Below, piece by piece: positions 17,567 through 26,670 of a DNA stretch of 64,000 bases. The position numbers and the translations under genes are program-made. Source of the stretch: Quadrisphaera sp. DSM 44207 (GTDB taxonomy: Bacteria > Actinomycetota > Actinomycetes > Actinomycetales > Quadrisphaeraceae); NCBI RefSeq assembly GCF_900101335.1, contig NZ_FNKA01000002.1, positions 248,001-312,000 of the forward strand, read 5' to 3'. Positions within the stretch are counted from its first letter, which is position 1. Each line of letters starts with the position of its first letter. The notes under the pieces are model-generated. The model did no database searches. It was not told the DNA's origin and saw nothing but the letters and a program-made list of their open reading frames with translations.

Positions 17567-18238
17567 TCAGCCGCCACCACCGCTGCCGCTGCCGGCGGTG
17601 GCGCCGGCGCCGCGCACGACGTCGGCGAGGGCGGCGGCGACGGGGTCCGCGGCGATCGCCGCGCGCCCGGCGGCGAGCAGCTCGCGGCGCGTCGTGCCGA
17701 GCGCGCCCGGGTCGTGCACGCGCACCAGCGCGCCGGCGGCGGCGAGCAGGGCCACCAGGGCCGCGGCGCGCGCGTCGGGGCCCGGCGGCCGGGTCAGCGC
17801 CGCGGCCATCCGCGCGCGCACGGCGTCGAGGACGGCGGGCTCGAGCACGCGGTGGCGCACGACGGGCAGCACACCCAGCAGCCGCGACCGCTCCTCGGCG
17901 AGCGCTCCCGCGGCGACCAGGTCCGCGAGCACCCGCTGCGCCAGCCCGCGCGCGAGCGGGCCGAGCGGCGTGAGCAGCCGGGAGGCCGGGCAGGGCGCGC
18001 GCTCGGCGACGGCGGCCAGCGCGCGGTCGAGCACGGCGGACCCGGCGGGGGCGGGGTCGAGCAGCGCGACGCGGGAGCCGCCCCGCGCCCTTGCGGGCTC
18101 GACGCGCACGCGCCCGGCCAGCTCCAGCTCGCGCAGCACCCCTGCCGCCAGCAGCGGGCCCGTGGTGGCCGCTGTGGTGACCGGCGCGCCGGAGCCCGCG
18201 TCCACCAGCAGCAGCGCCAGCTCCTCGACGACGAGCAC
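17567..18238 (-). CDS. GPP34 (GOLPH3-like) family protein
   Basis: 223 residues starting MLVVEELALLLVDAGSGAPV. The pattern, an N-terminal LLVVEELLLL segment, helices with LLAAGVLRELELAGRVRV, then RLLTPLGPLARGLAQRVLAD and a C-terminal helical bundle, fits the GPP34 family, whose eukaryotic members bind phosphatidylinositol-4-phosphate at the Golgi. Bacterial roles are unknown, often one of several paralogues in actinobacteria. It ends in a glycine/serine tail. It lies directly upstream of selA in the same direction (31-base gap), perhaps co-transcribed, without known link to selenium. Confidence 0.75.
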   Translation of the reverse strand: MLVVEELALLLVDAGSGAPVTTAATTGPLLAAGVLRELELAGRVRVEPARARGGSRVALLDPAPAGSAVLDRALAAVAERAPCPASRLLTPLGPLARGLAQRVLADLVAAGALAEERSRLLGVLPVVRHRVLEPAVLDAVRARMAAALTRPPGPDARAAALVALLAAAGALVRVHDPGALGTTRRELLAAGRAAIAADPVAAALADVVRGAGATAGSGSGGGG

Positions 18239-18267
18239 GGCCCGACGCTAGCCGCCCGCGCCCTGCC

Positions 18268-19044
18268 ATGCTGGGCGCCGTGAGCGCAGACGCGGCCGCA
18301 GCGGCCGGCCCCGGGTCCGGGACGGGCGCGGGGCTGATCGCCTTCTTCGCCTACCTGGTGCGCACCGGCGCCCTCGTCGAGGGCACCGCCAACGCGCTGC
18401 GCACCGGCTGCCGCCGGGTGCTCGAGGACGAGCCGGGGTGGGAGGAGCTGGACCTGCGCTCCCTCGACGTCGACGCCGTCCTCGCGCGCTTTCGCGCCCG
18501 CCACCGCGGCGAGCTGGCCGAGCGCAGCCTGTCCAACTACGACCAGCGGTTCCGCACCAGCGTGGCGATGTACCGCAAGTGGCTCGTCGACGACCCCACG
18601 TGGCGCCCGGCGACCCGCGCGCGCCGCGACGGAGCCGGCCGCCGCGCGGCGCCCGAGCGGGCGCCCGCGCCGCTGCAGGCGGTGCCCGCCCTCGGTGCCG
18701 CCGTCGGTGCCATCCTCGACGCCGCGCGCGCGAGCGGGGACGGCGGACCGCCGGCACCCGCCCGGCGGTCCGCCGAGCCCTCGGCCCCGGCGTCCGCTGC
18801 GACGGCGGGGGCGACGGCGGGGGCGACGGCCGGGGCGACGGCCGGGGCGGCGCTGCTGCACTACCCGTTCCCGCTGCGGCGCGGCCTGCGCGTCGACCTC
18901 GCCCTGCCCGAGGACCTCAGCGCCGCGGAGGCCGCGCGCCTGGCCGCCTTCGTCCGGGCGCTGGCCGTGGACCCGGCCGGCCCCGGCGAGCCGACCCAGC
19001 CCCAGCAGCCGGGCCAGCAGCCGGACGGGCCCGGGCGGGGCTGA
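18268..19044 (+). CDS. Hypothetical protein with integrase-like N-terminal fold and repeat linker
   Basis: 258 residues from ATG 18268; GTG 18280 is an alternative. Residues about 25-115 are helical (FFAYLVRTGALVEGTANALR, ELAERSLSNYDQRFRTSVAM, YRKWLVDDPTWRP) and resemble a core-binding domain of recombinases, but no catalytic domain follows. A low-complexity region with four ATAG units (about 175-190) leads to a conserved beta/alpha segment (HYPFPLRRGLRVDLALPEDL, SAAEAARLAAFVRALAVD), a tail also seen in actinobacterial regulatory proteins of unknown role. The last 20 residues are Pro/Gln-rich. Divergent from the GPP34 gene, upstream of tRNA-Sec. Confidence 0.55.
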   Translation: MLGAVSADAAAAAGPGSGTGAGLIAFFAYLVRTGALVEGTANALRTGCRRVLEDEPGWEELDLRSLDVDAVLARFRARHRGELAERSLSNYDQRFRTSVAMYRKWLVDDPTWRPATRARRDGAGRRAAPERAPAPLQAVPALGAAVGAILDAARASGDGGPPAPARRSAEPSAPASAATAGATAGATAGATAGAALLHYPFPLRRGLRVDLALPEDLSAAEAARLAAFVRALAVDPAGPGEPTQPQQPGQQPDGPGRG

Positions 19045-19070
19045 CCCTGCGGGCACGGTGAGGAGCGCGG

Positions 19071-19163
19071 CGGAGGCGGACGGGAATCGAACCCGCCAGA
19101 CCGAGGTGCTCGGTCTCGTCGGTGTTGAAGACCGCGGGGACCACCAGGTGCCCAGACGCCTCC
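19071..19163 (-). tRNA. selC: tRNA-Sec (UCA anticodon)
   Basis: The minus strand folds as a selenocysteine tRNA of 93 bases: acceptor GGAGGCG with CGCCTCC, an anticodon arm GGT-CTTCAAC-ACC giving anticodon UCA, a long extra arm with an 8-bp stem AGACCGAG/CTCGGTCT around CAC, and a T arm GCGGG-TTCGATT-CCCGT. The discriminator is G, as in other tRNA-Sec. The D stem pairs GGG(C)ACC with GGTCCC around TGGT. The CCA end is not encoded. It lies between a minus-strand selAB operon and the plus-strand selD. Confidence 0.95.
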
Positions 19164-19227
19164 ACGGCCCGCGGGCCGCTCCAGAACGCTACCCCGGCCG
19201 CGGCGCGGGGCGTGCGGGCAGGGCGCC

Positions 19228-19233
19228 TAGCAT
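19228..19233 (+). promoter_or_regulatory. Probable -10 box of a leaderless selD transcript
   Basis: TAGCAT sits 6 bases before the GTG start of selD. With a usual 6-7 base gap to the start site, transcription would begin at the start codon itself. No clear -35 box is seen. Confidence 0.4.
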
Positions 19234-19239
19234 CGTCGT

Positions 19240-20250
19240 GTGAGCGCTGCTCCCGACGTCCTGCGGCTGACTGGCTACGCCCACGGCGGGGGGTGCGCCT
19301 GCAAGATCCCGCCCGGGGAGCTGGAGTCCGTCGTCGCCGGGCTCCTCGGGCCCGCGGTCGCCCCGGCCGTGCCGGGCGCGCAGCTGCTCGTCGGCCTGGA
19401 GGACGGCGACGACGCCGCGGTGGTGCGCGTCGAGGGCGGCCGCGCCGTCGTCGCGACGGCGGACTTCTTCACCCCCGTCGTGGACGACCCGTACGACTGG
19501 GGCCGGATCGCGGCGGCCAACGCCCTCTCCGACGTCTACGCCACGGGCGCCGAGCCGCTGGTGGCGCTGAACCTGCTCTGCTGGCCGCGCGGGGTGCTGC
19601 CGATGGAGGTCGCCGGCCGGGTGCTGGAGGGCGGCCTGGCCGTCGCGCGCGAGGCCGGCTGCGTCGTGGCGGGCGGTCACAGCGTCGACGACCCCGAGCC
19701 GAAGTACGGCATGGCCGTCACGGGCCTGGCCGACCCGGACGCGCTGCTGCGCAACGACGCCGGACGCGCCGGGGTGCCGCTGAGCCTGACCAAGCCGCTG
19801 GGCATCGGCGTCCTGAACTCCCGGCACAAGGCCACCGGCGAGGTGTTCGCGCAGGCCGTGGCGGCCATGACGACGCTGAACCGGGACGCCTCGCGCGCCG
19901 CGCTCGCCGCCGGGGCGCGGTGCGCGACCGACGTCACCGGCTTCGGGCTGCTCGGCCACCTGTACAAGCTCGCCCGCGCCTCGGGCGTCAGCGCCGTGGT
20001 GGACGCCGCCGCGGTGCCCTACCTGGACGGCGCGCGCCGGGCGCTCGCGGACGGCTACGTCTCCGGGGGCACCCGCCGCAACCTGGACTGGGTGCGCCCC
20101 CACACCTCCTCGTCGCTGCCGGAGGAGGAGCTGCTGCTGCTCGCCGACGCGCAGACCTCCGGAGGGCTGCTCGTGGCCGGGGAGGTGCCCGGGGCGCCGG
20201 TGGTCGGCGAGCTGGTGCCGCGCCAGGACGCCGTCCTGCTCGTGCGCTGA
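19240..20250 (+). CDS. selD: Selenide, water dikinase SelD
   Basis: 336 residues from GTG 19240. SelD makes selenophosphate from selenide and ATP, the selenium donor for SelA. The glycine-rich catalytic loop GGGCACKIPP holds Cys19 (equivalent of E. coli Cys17), Cys21 and Lys22, so this SelD uses Cys, not Sec. Downstream are DDAAVVRVEGGRAVVATADF, SDVYATGAEPLVALNLL, GGHSVDDPEPKYGMAVTG, RCATDVTGFGLLGH and the DAQTSGGLL motif near the end. Length is normal. No ribosome binding site, consistent with a leaderless mRNA. A 25-bp hairpin terminates it. Confidence 0.97.
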   Translation: MSAAPDVLRLTGYAHGGGCACKIPPGELESVVAGLLGPAVAPAVPGAQLLVGLEDGDDAAVVRVEGGRAVVATADFFTPVVDDPYDWGRIAAANALSDVYATGAEPLVALNLLCWPRGVLPMEVAGRVLEGGLAVAREAGCVVAGGHSVDDPEPKYGMAVTGLADPDALLRNDAGRAGVPLSLTKPLGIGVLNSRHKATGEVFAQAVAAMTTLNRDASRAALAAGARCATDVTGFGLLGHLYKLARASGVSAVVDAAAVPYLDGARRALADGYVSGGTRRNLDWVRPHTSSSLPEEELLLLADAQTSGGLLVAGEVPGAPVVGELVPRQDAVLLVR

Positions 20251-20285
20251 GGGCAGCCGCAGCGCACCGCACCCACCCACCGCAC

Positions 20286-20351
20286 CCGCTGCACGCGTGC
20301 GAAGGCCCCGCCCCCCGAGGAGGGGACGGGGCCTTCGCACGCGTGCAGCGG
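20286..20351. terminator. Bidirectional terminator between selD and a convergent gene
   Basis: Perfect 25-base arms (20286-20310 and 20327-20351) with a 16-base loop lie between the selD stop and the stop of the minus-strand gene at 20359, so it can end both transcripts. Confidence 0.85.
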
Positions 20352-20358
20352 CCTGCGG

Positions 20359-20907
20359 TCAGCTGCCGAGCTTCTGCGCGTAGCCCTTGGCCTGCTCGCT
20401 GGCGCGCTGCTGCTCCCCGGCGAAGGAGCTGATCACCACGAGGGTGCCGGTCAGCGCGGGGATGATCCACTGCAGGGTGTGCAGCTGCGCCATGGCGACG
20501 GCGACGTCCGGCGGAGTGCGGCGGGCGGCCTTGGTGCCCGACTTCGCCGGCACGGGGCCGTAGTCGGAGACCTTGCGGCCGAGCACGCGGCTGTAGCCGG
20601 TCACCCCGAGCGCGGCGACGGTCACGAGGGTCTTGATGGTGGACATCTCCGACACGCCCTCCTGGCGGGCGATGCGGTCGCGGTTGCCGCGCAGCTGGCC
20701 GACGCTGCCGATCAGGTGCGCGCCGATCGCGGCGGCGTTCACGGGGGTCCAGCGGTCCCAGCCGGCGTTGGCGACCGCGCCGCGGTCCTTGGCGTCGTCC
20801 GCCGCGGCGGCCGCGGCGTTGAGGGCGACGGCGTTGGCCAGCGTGCCGCCGAACCAGGCCGCCAGGCCGACGTCGTGCAGCGAGCGGGACAGGGTGTTGC
20901 GGGCCAC
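20359..20907 (-). CDS. Small membrane protein downstream of the fdh operon
   Basis: 182 residues from MARNTLSRSLHDVGLAAWFG. Predicted spans are at about 12-33 (LAAWFGGTLANAVALNAAAA), 58-70 (AAIGAHLIGSVGQL), 89-103 (TLVTVAALGVTGYS) and 145-163 (IIPALTGTLVVISSF). The pattern with a conserved TPVNAAAIGAHLIGSVG stretch is a common actinobacterial membrane family without assigned function. It follows the NrfD-like gene by 82 bases on the same strand and may be part of the operon; a role in formate oxidation is not shown. Confidence 0.7.
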   Translation of the reverse strand: MARNTLSRSLHDVGLAAWFGGTLANAVALNAAAAAADDAKDRGAVANAGWDRWTPVNAAAIGAHLIGSVGQLRGNRDRIARQEGVSEMSTIKTLVTVAALGVTGYSRVLGRKVSDYGPVPAKSGTKAARRTPPDVAVAMAQLHTLQWIIPALTGTLVVISSFAGEQQRASEQAKGYAQKLGS

Positions 20908-20989
20908 GGGGGACCTCCAGGAGTCGGGTGATCGGGTCGGGGATGGGGTCGTGGACGGGTACCCGCTGGGGCGGGCGCTACACCTGGCC

Positions 20990-22258
20990 CTACGCCTGGC
21001 CTTCGGTGCCCGTGCCGGAGCCGGCAGCGGTCTCCGTGCCGGCGAAGCCGGTGTGCGCGCCCTTGCCCGTGCCGGCGCCGATGTCGTCGGCGCTCGCGGG
21101 GTCGCGGCCCTCCTCCTGCGCGCGGCGCCGGGCGTCCAGGCGCTGCCGCTGGGGGATGATCGTGTACTTGGGGTCCTTCGCCGAGACCACGCCGGCGTCG
21201 TAGACGCCGAAGCGGGTCAGCGCCGCCCCGGTGTTCAGCAGCGCGCCGGCGACGGCGGAGACCGCCCGGCTGCGCCCGCCGACCAGCGCGCCGACCGCGC
21301 CGGTGGCCAGCGCGGCCCGCGCCAGCTTCAGCAGCCGGCCGGCGCGGCCGTGCTCGTAGGGCTCCGCGAGCAGGCCCAGGCGCCGCTCCATCCGGGTGCT
21401 CGCCGCCAGCTCCAGCCCGGCGCCGAGCGCGGCCAGGCGGCGCGCCGGGCCCGCCTCGGCCGTCGGGGCGGCGATCATGCCCACGCCACCGGCGGCGGCC
21501 ATCCCGGAGCCGGCGAAGACGAACGGCAGCTCCGGGTAGGCCTCGTGCCAGGACGGCACGGCGGTGTCGGCGAGCAGCACCGCGGTGTAGGTGGCCAGCG
21601 GCGGCCCGAAGAGCGCGGCGCCGACGCCGCTGGCGCTCCCGGCCCAGGGCAGCACCACGCCCGCGAGGCCCGCCAGGCGGGGCCCGGCGACCTTCTCGAC
21701 CACCGGCAGCGCCAGCTGCGGCAGCTCGGCGACGGCGGCCACGCCCGCGAAGGTCGAGAACGGGGAGAGGATCCAGGAGCCGACGCTCAGCGGCGAGGTC
21801 ACCTTGAACACCCGCAGCATGTTGAGGAAGCGCGTGGGGCGCCCCAGGTCGTGGATGAGGAAGACCACGGAGGCCACCGACCCGCCCGACGCCGCCAGGC
21901 GCCCCGCGCGGCGCAGCGACGGCCGCCCCGTCGCGTCGGCGAGGGCCGCGAGCACCGAGGAGGCGCCCGCCAGCCCGCCCAGGTACAGGTAGGCGGGCAC
22001 GTCGGGGACCTTCCACGCCGGGGTGTGGATGACCTGGCGCCCGTAGTAGGACGTGAAGTCCGCCTCGGGGACCATCAGGGTCTCGGCGCTGCGGCGCCTC
22101 CTGCCCCCGCGCCGCCCGGTGCCCTGCTCGCTGTGGCGCTCGAAGGGCAGCCCCTCGGCGACGGCCTGCGAGCCCCCGCCCGCCCGCCCGGAGGGGACCT
22201 CGGGCAGGTCCGGCTCGTTCTGCGGCATCGCCCCCTGGTCACCGGCCACCCCGGTCAC
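20990..22258 (-). CDS. nrfD: NrfD-type membrane subunit of formate dehydrogenase
   Basis: 422 residues if GTG 22258 is the start; it overlaps the stop of the iron-sulfur subunit by four bases (GTGA), as at the previous junction. ATG 22228 would give 412 residues. The NrfD/PsrC family passes electrons from a cytoplasm- or periplasm-facing iron-sulfur protein to quinone. Visible are TSYYGRQVIHTPAWKVPDVP, AYLYLGGLAGASSVLAALAD, VFLIHDLGRPTRFLNMLRVF, KVTSPLSVGSWILSPFSTF and several hydrophobic helices. The C-terminal tail (IIPQRQRLDARRRAQEEGRD) is long and hydrophilic. Third gene of the fdh operon. Confidence 0.9.
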   Translation of the reverse strand: MTGVAGDQGAMPQNEPDLPEVPSGRAGGGSQAVAEGLPFERHSEQGTGRRGGRRRRSAETLMVPEADFTSYYGRQVIHTPAWKVPDVPAYLYLGGLAGASSVLAALADATGRPSLRRAGRLAASGGSVASVVFLIHDLGRPTRFLNMLRVFKVTSPLSVGSWILSPFSTFAGVAAVAELPQLALPVVEKVAGPRLAGLAGVVLPWAGSASGVGAALFGPPLATYTAVLLADTAVPSWHEAYPELPFVFAGSGMAAAGGVGMIAAPTAEAGPARRLAALGAGLELAASTRMERRLGLLAEPYEHGRAGRLLKLARAALATGAVGALVGGRSRAVSAVAGALLNTGAALTRFGVYDAGVVSAKDPKYTIIPQRQRLDARRRAQEEGRDPASADDIGAGTGKGAHTGFAGTETAAGSGTGTEGQA

Positions 22259-23217
22259 CGGCGCCGTCCGGCCGTGGCGAAGGAGAGGGCCACGGTGGCG
22301 ACCATCGTCAGCGCCGCGGCGCCGGCGTGCTTCCACATCGACGGCAGGTCCCGCGTGGTGACCACCGGGTCCGGCGGCAGGCCGTACACCTCCGGGTCGT
22401 CGAGGAGGAGGAAGAAGGCCCCGTCGCCGCCCACGCCGTCGTCGGGGTCGCGCCCGTACAGCTGCGCCTTCGGCTCCCCGGCCTCGACCAGCTGCGCCAG
22501 GCGGGCGTCGGCGCGCTCGCGCAGCTCGTCCAGCGGCCCGAACTGGATGGAGTCCGTGGGGCACGCCTTCGCGCACGCCGGCTCCAGGTCGGCGCCCAGC
22601 CGGTCGTAGCACAGCGTGCACTTGTGGGCCTGGCCGTCGGACTCCCGCTTGCCGATGACGCCGAAGGGGCACGCGGCCACGCAGTACCCGCACCCGTTGC
22701 ACACGTCGTCCTGGACGACGACGGTGCCGAACTCGGTGCGGAACAGCGCGCCGGTGGGGCACACGTCCAGGCACGCGGCGTTGGTGCAGTGCTTGCACAC
22801 GTCCGAGGACATCAGCCAGCGCACGCCCTCGACCGACCCCGACGGCCCCTGGGCGGACTCCTCGCCCGGCGGCGCGGACACCGGCGGCCCGTCGATCAGC
22901 TCCACGGCCGTGCTGGCGTCGAAGGGGCCGTCGTCGGGGCGCACGCCCGGCATGCCGAGCGAGACCGGCTTGCGGGGCACGGTCTGCTCCACGAACGCCA
23001 CGTGGCGCCAGGTGGAGCCGCCGAGCATCGCGGAGTTGTCGTAGGACCACCCGGTCATGTCCAGGTCGCCGGTGGCCGGCACCTGGTTCCACTCCTTGCA
23101 CGCGACCTCGCACGCCTTGCACCCGATGCAGACGCTGGTGTCGGTGAAGAACCCCATCCGCGGGGGGTGGTCCTCCCCGTACCCGGAGGACAGGGCGGGA
23201 TCGGTGGTGCTCGTCAC
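22255..23217 (-). CDS. Formate dehydrogenase iron-sulfur (beta) subunit
   Basis: 320 residues from GTG 23217, overlapping the alpha stop by four bases. Four cysteine clusters for [4Fe-4S] centres are visible: CIGCKACEVACKEWN, CKHCTNAACLDVCPTGA, CNGCGYCVAACPFGV and CTLCYDRLGADLEPACAKACP. A single C-terminal helix (HAGAAALTMVATVALSFATA) anchors it in the membrane, as in FdnH/FdoH-like subunits. It relays electrons from the molybdopterin subunit to the NrfD-type subunit. An insertion with Gly/Pro/Ser residues lies between clusters 1 and 2. Confidence 0.95.
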   Translation of the reverse strand: MTSTTDPALSSGYGEDHPPRMGFFTDTSVCIGCKACEVACKEWNQVPATGDLDMTGWSYDNSAMLGGSTWRHVAFVEQTVPRKPVSLGMPGVRPDDGPFDASTAVELIDGPPVSAPPGEESAQGPSGSVEGVRWLMSSDVCKHCTNAACLDVCPTGALFRTEFGTVVVQDDVCNGCGYCVAACPFGVIGKRESDGQAHKCTLCYDRLGADLEPACAKACPTDSIQFGPLDELRERADARLAQLVEAGEPKAQLYGRDPDDGVGGDGAFFLLLDDPEVYGLPPDPVVTTRDLPSMWKHAGAAALTMVATVALSFATAGRRR

Positions 23218-26200
23218 GGGTGTCCTCCGTCAGGACTGGGGGCGTCGGTGTCGGCCGGCAGGCCGGCGCGACGGCGGTAGTCGGCCAGGAACTCCAGCAG
23301 CTCCGGGCCGCGAGGGCGCCGTCCGGGCTGGACGTCGCACGTGCCCACCTTGTCCTGGATGTGGGAGTTGGGGTCCAGGGCGATCTCGACCAGCTCGTTG
23401 GCCGCGTCGCCCTTGGACAGCCCGTTCGGGCCCCAGTGCCACGGCACGCCGATCTGGTGCACCACCCGGTCGCCGAGGCGCAGCGGCCGCAGCCGCGGGG
23501 TCACCATGACCCGCGCCTCGATCGCCGAGCGCGCCGTGACGAGCGTGGCCCACCCCAGGTGCTCCAGCCCCCGCTCCCGCGCCAGCTCCGCGGAGACCTC
23601 GATGGTCATCTCCGGCTGCAGCTCGGACAGGTAGGGCAGCGTGCGGCTCATCCCCCCGGCGGTGTGGTGCTCGGTGAGCCGGAAGGTGGTGAAGACGTAC
23701 GGGAACACCTCGCTGCCCGTCGGGTTCCCCCGGTTGCCCGGGCCCGGGAAGGTGCGCCGGGCCGGGTTGTACACCTGGTCCGGGTGCATCCGGTTGCCCG
23801 TCACGGACTCCGCGGCCTCGTAGTGCACCGGCAGCGGGCCGTCGGAGAGGCCCGAGGGCGCGAACAGCCACGCCTTGCCGTCGGCCTGCATGATGAACGG
23901 GTCGTCACCGGCCAGCGCATCGGGGCCCTTCGCGCCCTCCGGCGGCACGTAGTCCGGCCGCTTGGTCACCTCGAAGTCCGGCACGTCGTTCCCGACCCAC
24001 CGCCCGGCGTCCTCGTCCCACCAGATGAGCTTCTTGCGCTCGCTCCACGGACGGCCCTGCGGGTCGGCCGAGGCGCGGTTGTAGAGCACCCGGCGGTTCA
24101 TCGGCCAGGCCCAGCCCCACTCGTTGGCGGTCAGGTCCTGCTCGTGGCGGGACTTGCGCCGGCGCGCCTGGTTGACCTCGTCCTTGTAGACCCCGGCGTA
24201 GATCCAGCACCCGGACGTGGTGGACCCGTCCGCGCGCAGCGCGATGTAGTCGGGCACCGCGCGCCCGTCCGGGCCGGTGCCGTTGATCTCGCGCAGCACC
24301 GCCTGGGGGTCGGGGTCGCCCTCGTGGTCGAGGGGGTAGTCCCAGGTCAGGTCCAGGATCGGGCGGTCGCGCTCGTCGGTGGAGGCGGCGAGCTTCTCCC
24401 GGATGATCCGGCCCAGGTGGAAGGTGAACCACAGGTCGGAGGTGGCGTCGCCCGGTGCGTCCAAGGCCTTGTCGCGCCACTGCAGCATCCGCTGGGTCTG
24501 GGTGAAGGTGCCCGCCTTCTCCACGTGCGAGGCGGCCGGCATGAAGAACACCTCGGTGGCGATGTCCTCGGTGCGCATCTCGCCGGTCTCGATCTCCGGC
24601 CCGTTCTGCCAGAACGTGGCCGACTCGATCATCTGCAGGTCGCGCACGACCAGCCAGTCGAGGTTCGCCAGGCCGTGGCGCTGCATGCGCGCGTTGGCCG
24701 AGGCCACCGCCGGGTTCTGCCCGAAGAGGAAGTACCCCTTGACGATCCCCTCGATCTGGTCCATCACGGTGCGGTAGGTGCCGTGGTCACCGCTGATCTT
24801 GGGGATGTAGTCGAAGCAGAAGTCGTTCTCCGACGTCGCGGCGTCGCCCCACCAGGCCTTGAGCAGGCTGACGGTGTAGGCGGGCATGTTGCCCCAGAAG
24901 CCGGTGCGACCGCCGTCCGGGCCGGTGTAGGAGGCCAGGTCCGGGTGCTTCTCCACGTGCGGCATCGGCAGGTAGCCGGGCAGCAGGTTGAACAGCGTCG
25001 GGATGTCGGAGGAGCCCTGGATGCTCGCGTGCCCGCGCATCGCCATGATCCCGCCGCCGGGGCGACCGACGTTGCCCAGCAGGGTCATGAGGATCGCCGC
25101 GGCGCGGATGTACTGCGTGCCGGTGGTGTGCTGGGTCCAGCCCACCGCGTACGCCAGCGATGTGGTCCGCTCCCGCCCGCTGTTCTCCACCAGGGTGCGC
25201 GCGACCTCCAGGAACTGGTCCTGGGGGACGCCGCAGACCTCCTCCACCATCTGGGGGGTGTAGCGGGAGAAGTGGCGCTTGAGGATCTGGTAGACGCAGC
25301 GGGGGTGCTGCAGCGTCTCGTCCCGGTGACGGGCCTTGCCGGCGATGCTCGCGCCGCCGCTGCCGTAGGCCTGGCCCTGGCTGGCGGCGCTGTGCTCCGG
25401 GCCGCTCTCGGGGCGGTGCTCGTCGCCGTGGCCGGCGCTGTCCTCGGCGTGGTCCCGCGAGGACGCCTCGTCGCCGGCGTACTGCCAGGTGGCCGCGTCG
25501 TAGGAGTCCGTGGTCGCGTCGTAGCCGGAGAACAGGCCGTCGAGGTCCTCGGTGTCGCGGAAGTCCTCGGAGATGATCGCCGAGGCGTTGGTGTACGCGA
25601 GCACGTACTCGCGGAAGTCGGCTTCGTTGGTGAGGACGTGGTTGATCAGGCCGCCGAGGAAGGCGATGTCGGAGCCGGCCCGGATCGCCACGTGCTGGTC
25701 CGCCACCGCCGACGTCCGCGTGAAGCGGGGGTCGACGTGGATGATCTTCGCGCCGCGGAGCTTGGCCTCCATCACCCACTGGAAGCCCACGGGGTGGGCC
25801 TCGGCGAAGTTCGACCCCTCGATCAGGATGCAGTCAGCGTTGACGAGGTCCTGCTGGAAGCTGGTGGCACCGCCACGACCGAACGAGGTCCCCAGACCGG
25901 GGACGGTGGAGGAGTGTCATATCCGGGCCTGGTTCTCGACCTGGATCGCGCCCAGGGCCGTGAACAGCTTCTTCATCAGGTAGTTCTCTTCGTTGTCCAG
26001 CGCCGCGCCGCCCAGGCTCGCGAAGCCGTGGGTGCGCCGCAGGACCCGGCCCTGCTCGTCGACGTCCTTCCAGCCCGTGCGCCGCGCGGCGATCACCCGG
26101 TCGGCGATCATGTCCATCGCGGTGTCGAGGTCGAGGTCCTCCCACTCGGTGCCCCCCGGGCGCCGGTAGCGCACCGTCGTCACGCGGGTGGGGGAGGTCA

Positions 26201-26549
26201 CCAGCGACTTGCTGGCGCTGCCCTTGGGGCACAGCCGGCCCCGGTTGACCGGGGAGTCGGGGTTGCCCTCGATCTGGATGACCTGCTCGTCCTTGACGAA
26301 GACCTTCTGCGCGCACCCGACGGCGCAGAACGGGCACACCGAGTCCACCACGCGGTCGGCCGAGGTCACGCGGGCGCTGATCCGGTCCGTGCGCGCGGAC
26401 CGGACGGCGGCCCCGCGGCCGGTCCGGTCCGGGCCGGTGAGCTGGCGCAGCACGGGCCACAGCCCCGTCACCCGCTCGCCCACCCGTGCGCCGAGCCGCC
26501 CGGCCCGGCCCGAGGCGTCCGCGGGGCCGCGGACCTCCTGCTGCACCAT
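23214..26549 (-). CDS. fdh: Selenocysteine-containing formate dehydrogenase alpha subunit
   Basis: 1111 residues when the in-frame UGA at 25917-25919 is read as Sec211; an ordinary reading stops there. ATG 26549 has GGAGGAGGAG upstream. The N-terminus carries a [4Fe-4S] site with Cys72, Cys75, Cys79 and Cys107 (CPFCAVGC...LCPKG). The active-site context is NQARI-Sec-HSSTVPGLG, the formate dehydrogenase signature, followed by GGATSFQQDLVNADCILIEG and later molybdopterin-binding segments (EYVLAYTNASAI, LWFTFHLGRI) and the C-terminal DMSO-reductase-type domain. No twin-arginine signal is seen, so a cytoplasmic enzyme is likely. It oxidises formate to CO2. Confidence 0.97.
25888..25919 (-). promoter_or_regulatory. 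UGA Sec codon and bacterial SECIS hairpin
   Basis: After UGA (25919-25917) and 12 bases, a 6-bp stem GTCCCC/GGGGAC (25904-25899 and 25893-25888) presents the loop GGTCT (25898-25894). The loop equals the SelB-recognised GGUCU of E. coli fdhF, and the UGA-to-loop distance is 18 bases, the same as I recall for fdhF. The stem is shorter than in E. coli. Confidence 0.92.
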
Positions 26550-26670
26550 CGCTCCTCCTCCGCCCGGGCGTCCGCGCCCGGCGACACCCCCACAGTCAAG
26601 ACCAGCCGCGCCGGGCGCGCCACACCGGGGTGGGTGCCCGCGGGCGGGCGCGTGGGGCACGATGAGGATC

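Noticed and set aside
15527..18283. Long plus-strand frame (918 codons) opposite selA/selB
   Set aside because: Composition is Arg/Gly/His-rich shadow of known genes with no recognisable domain.
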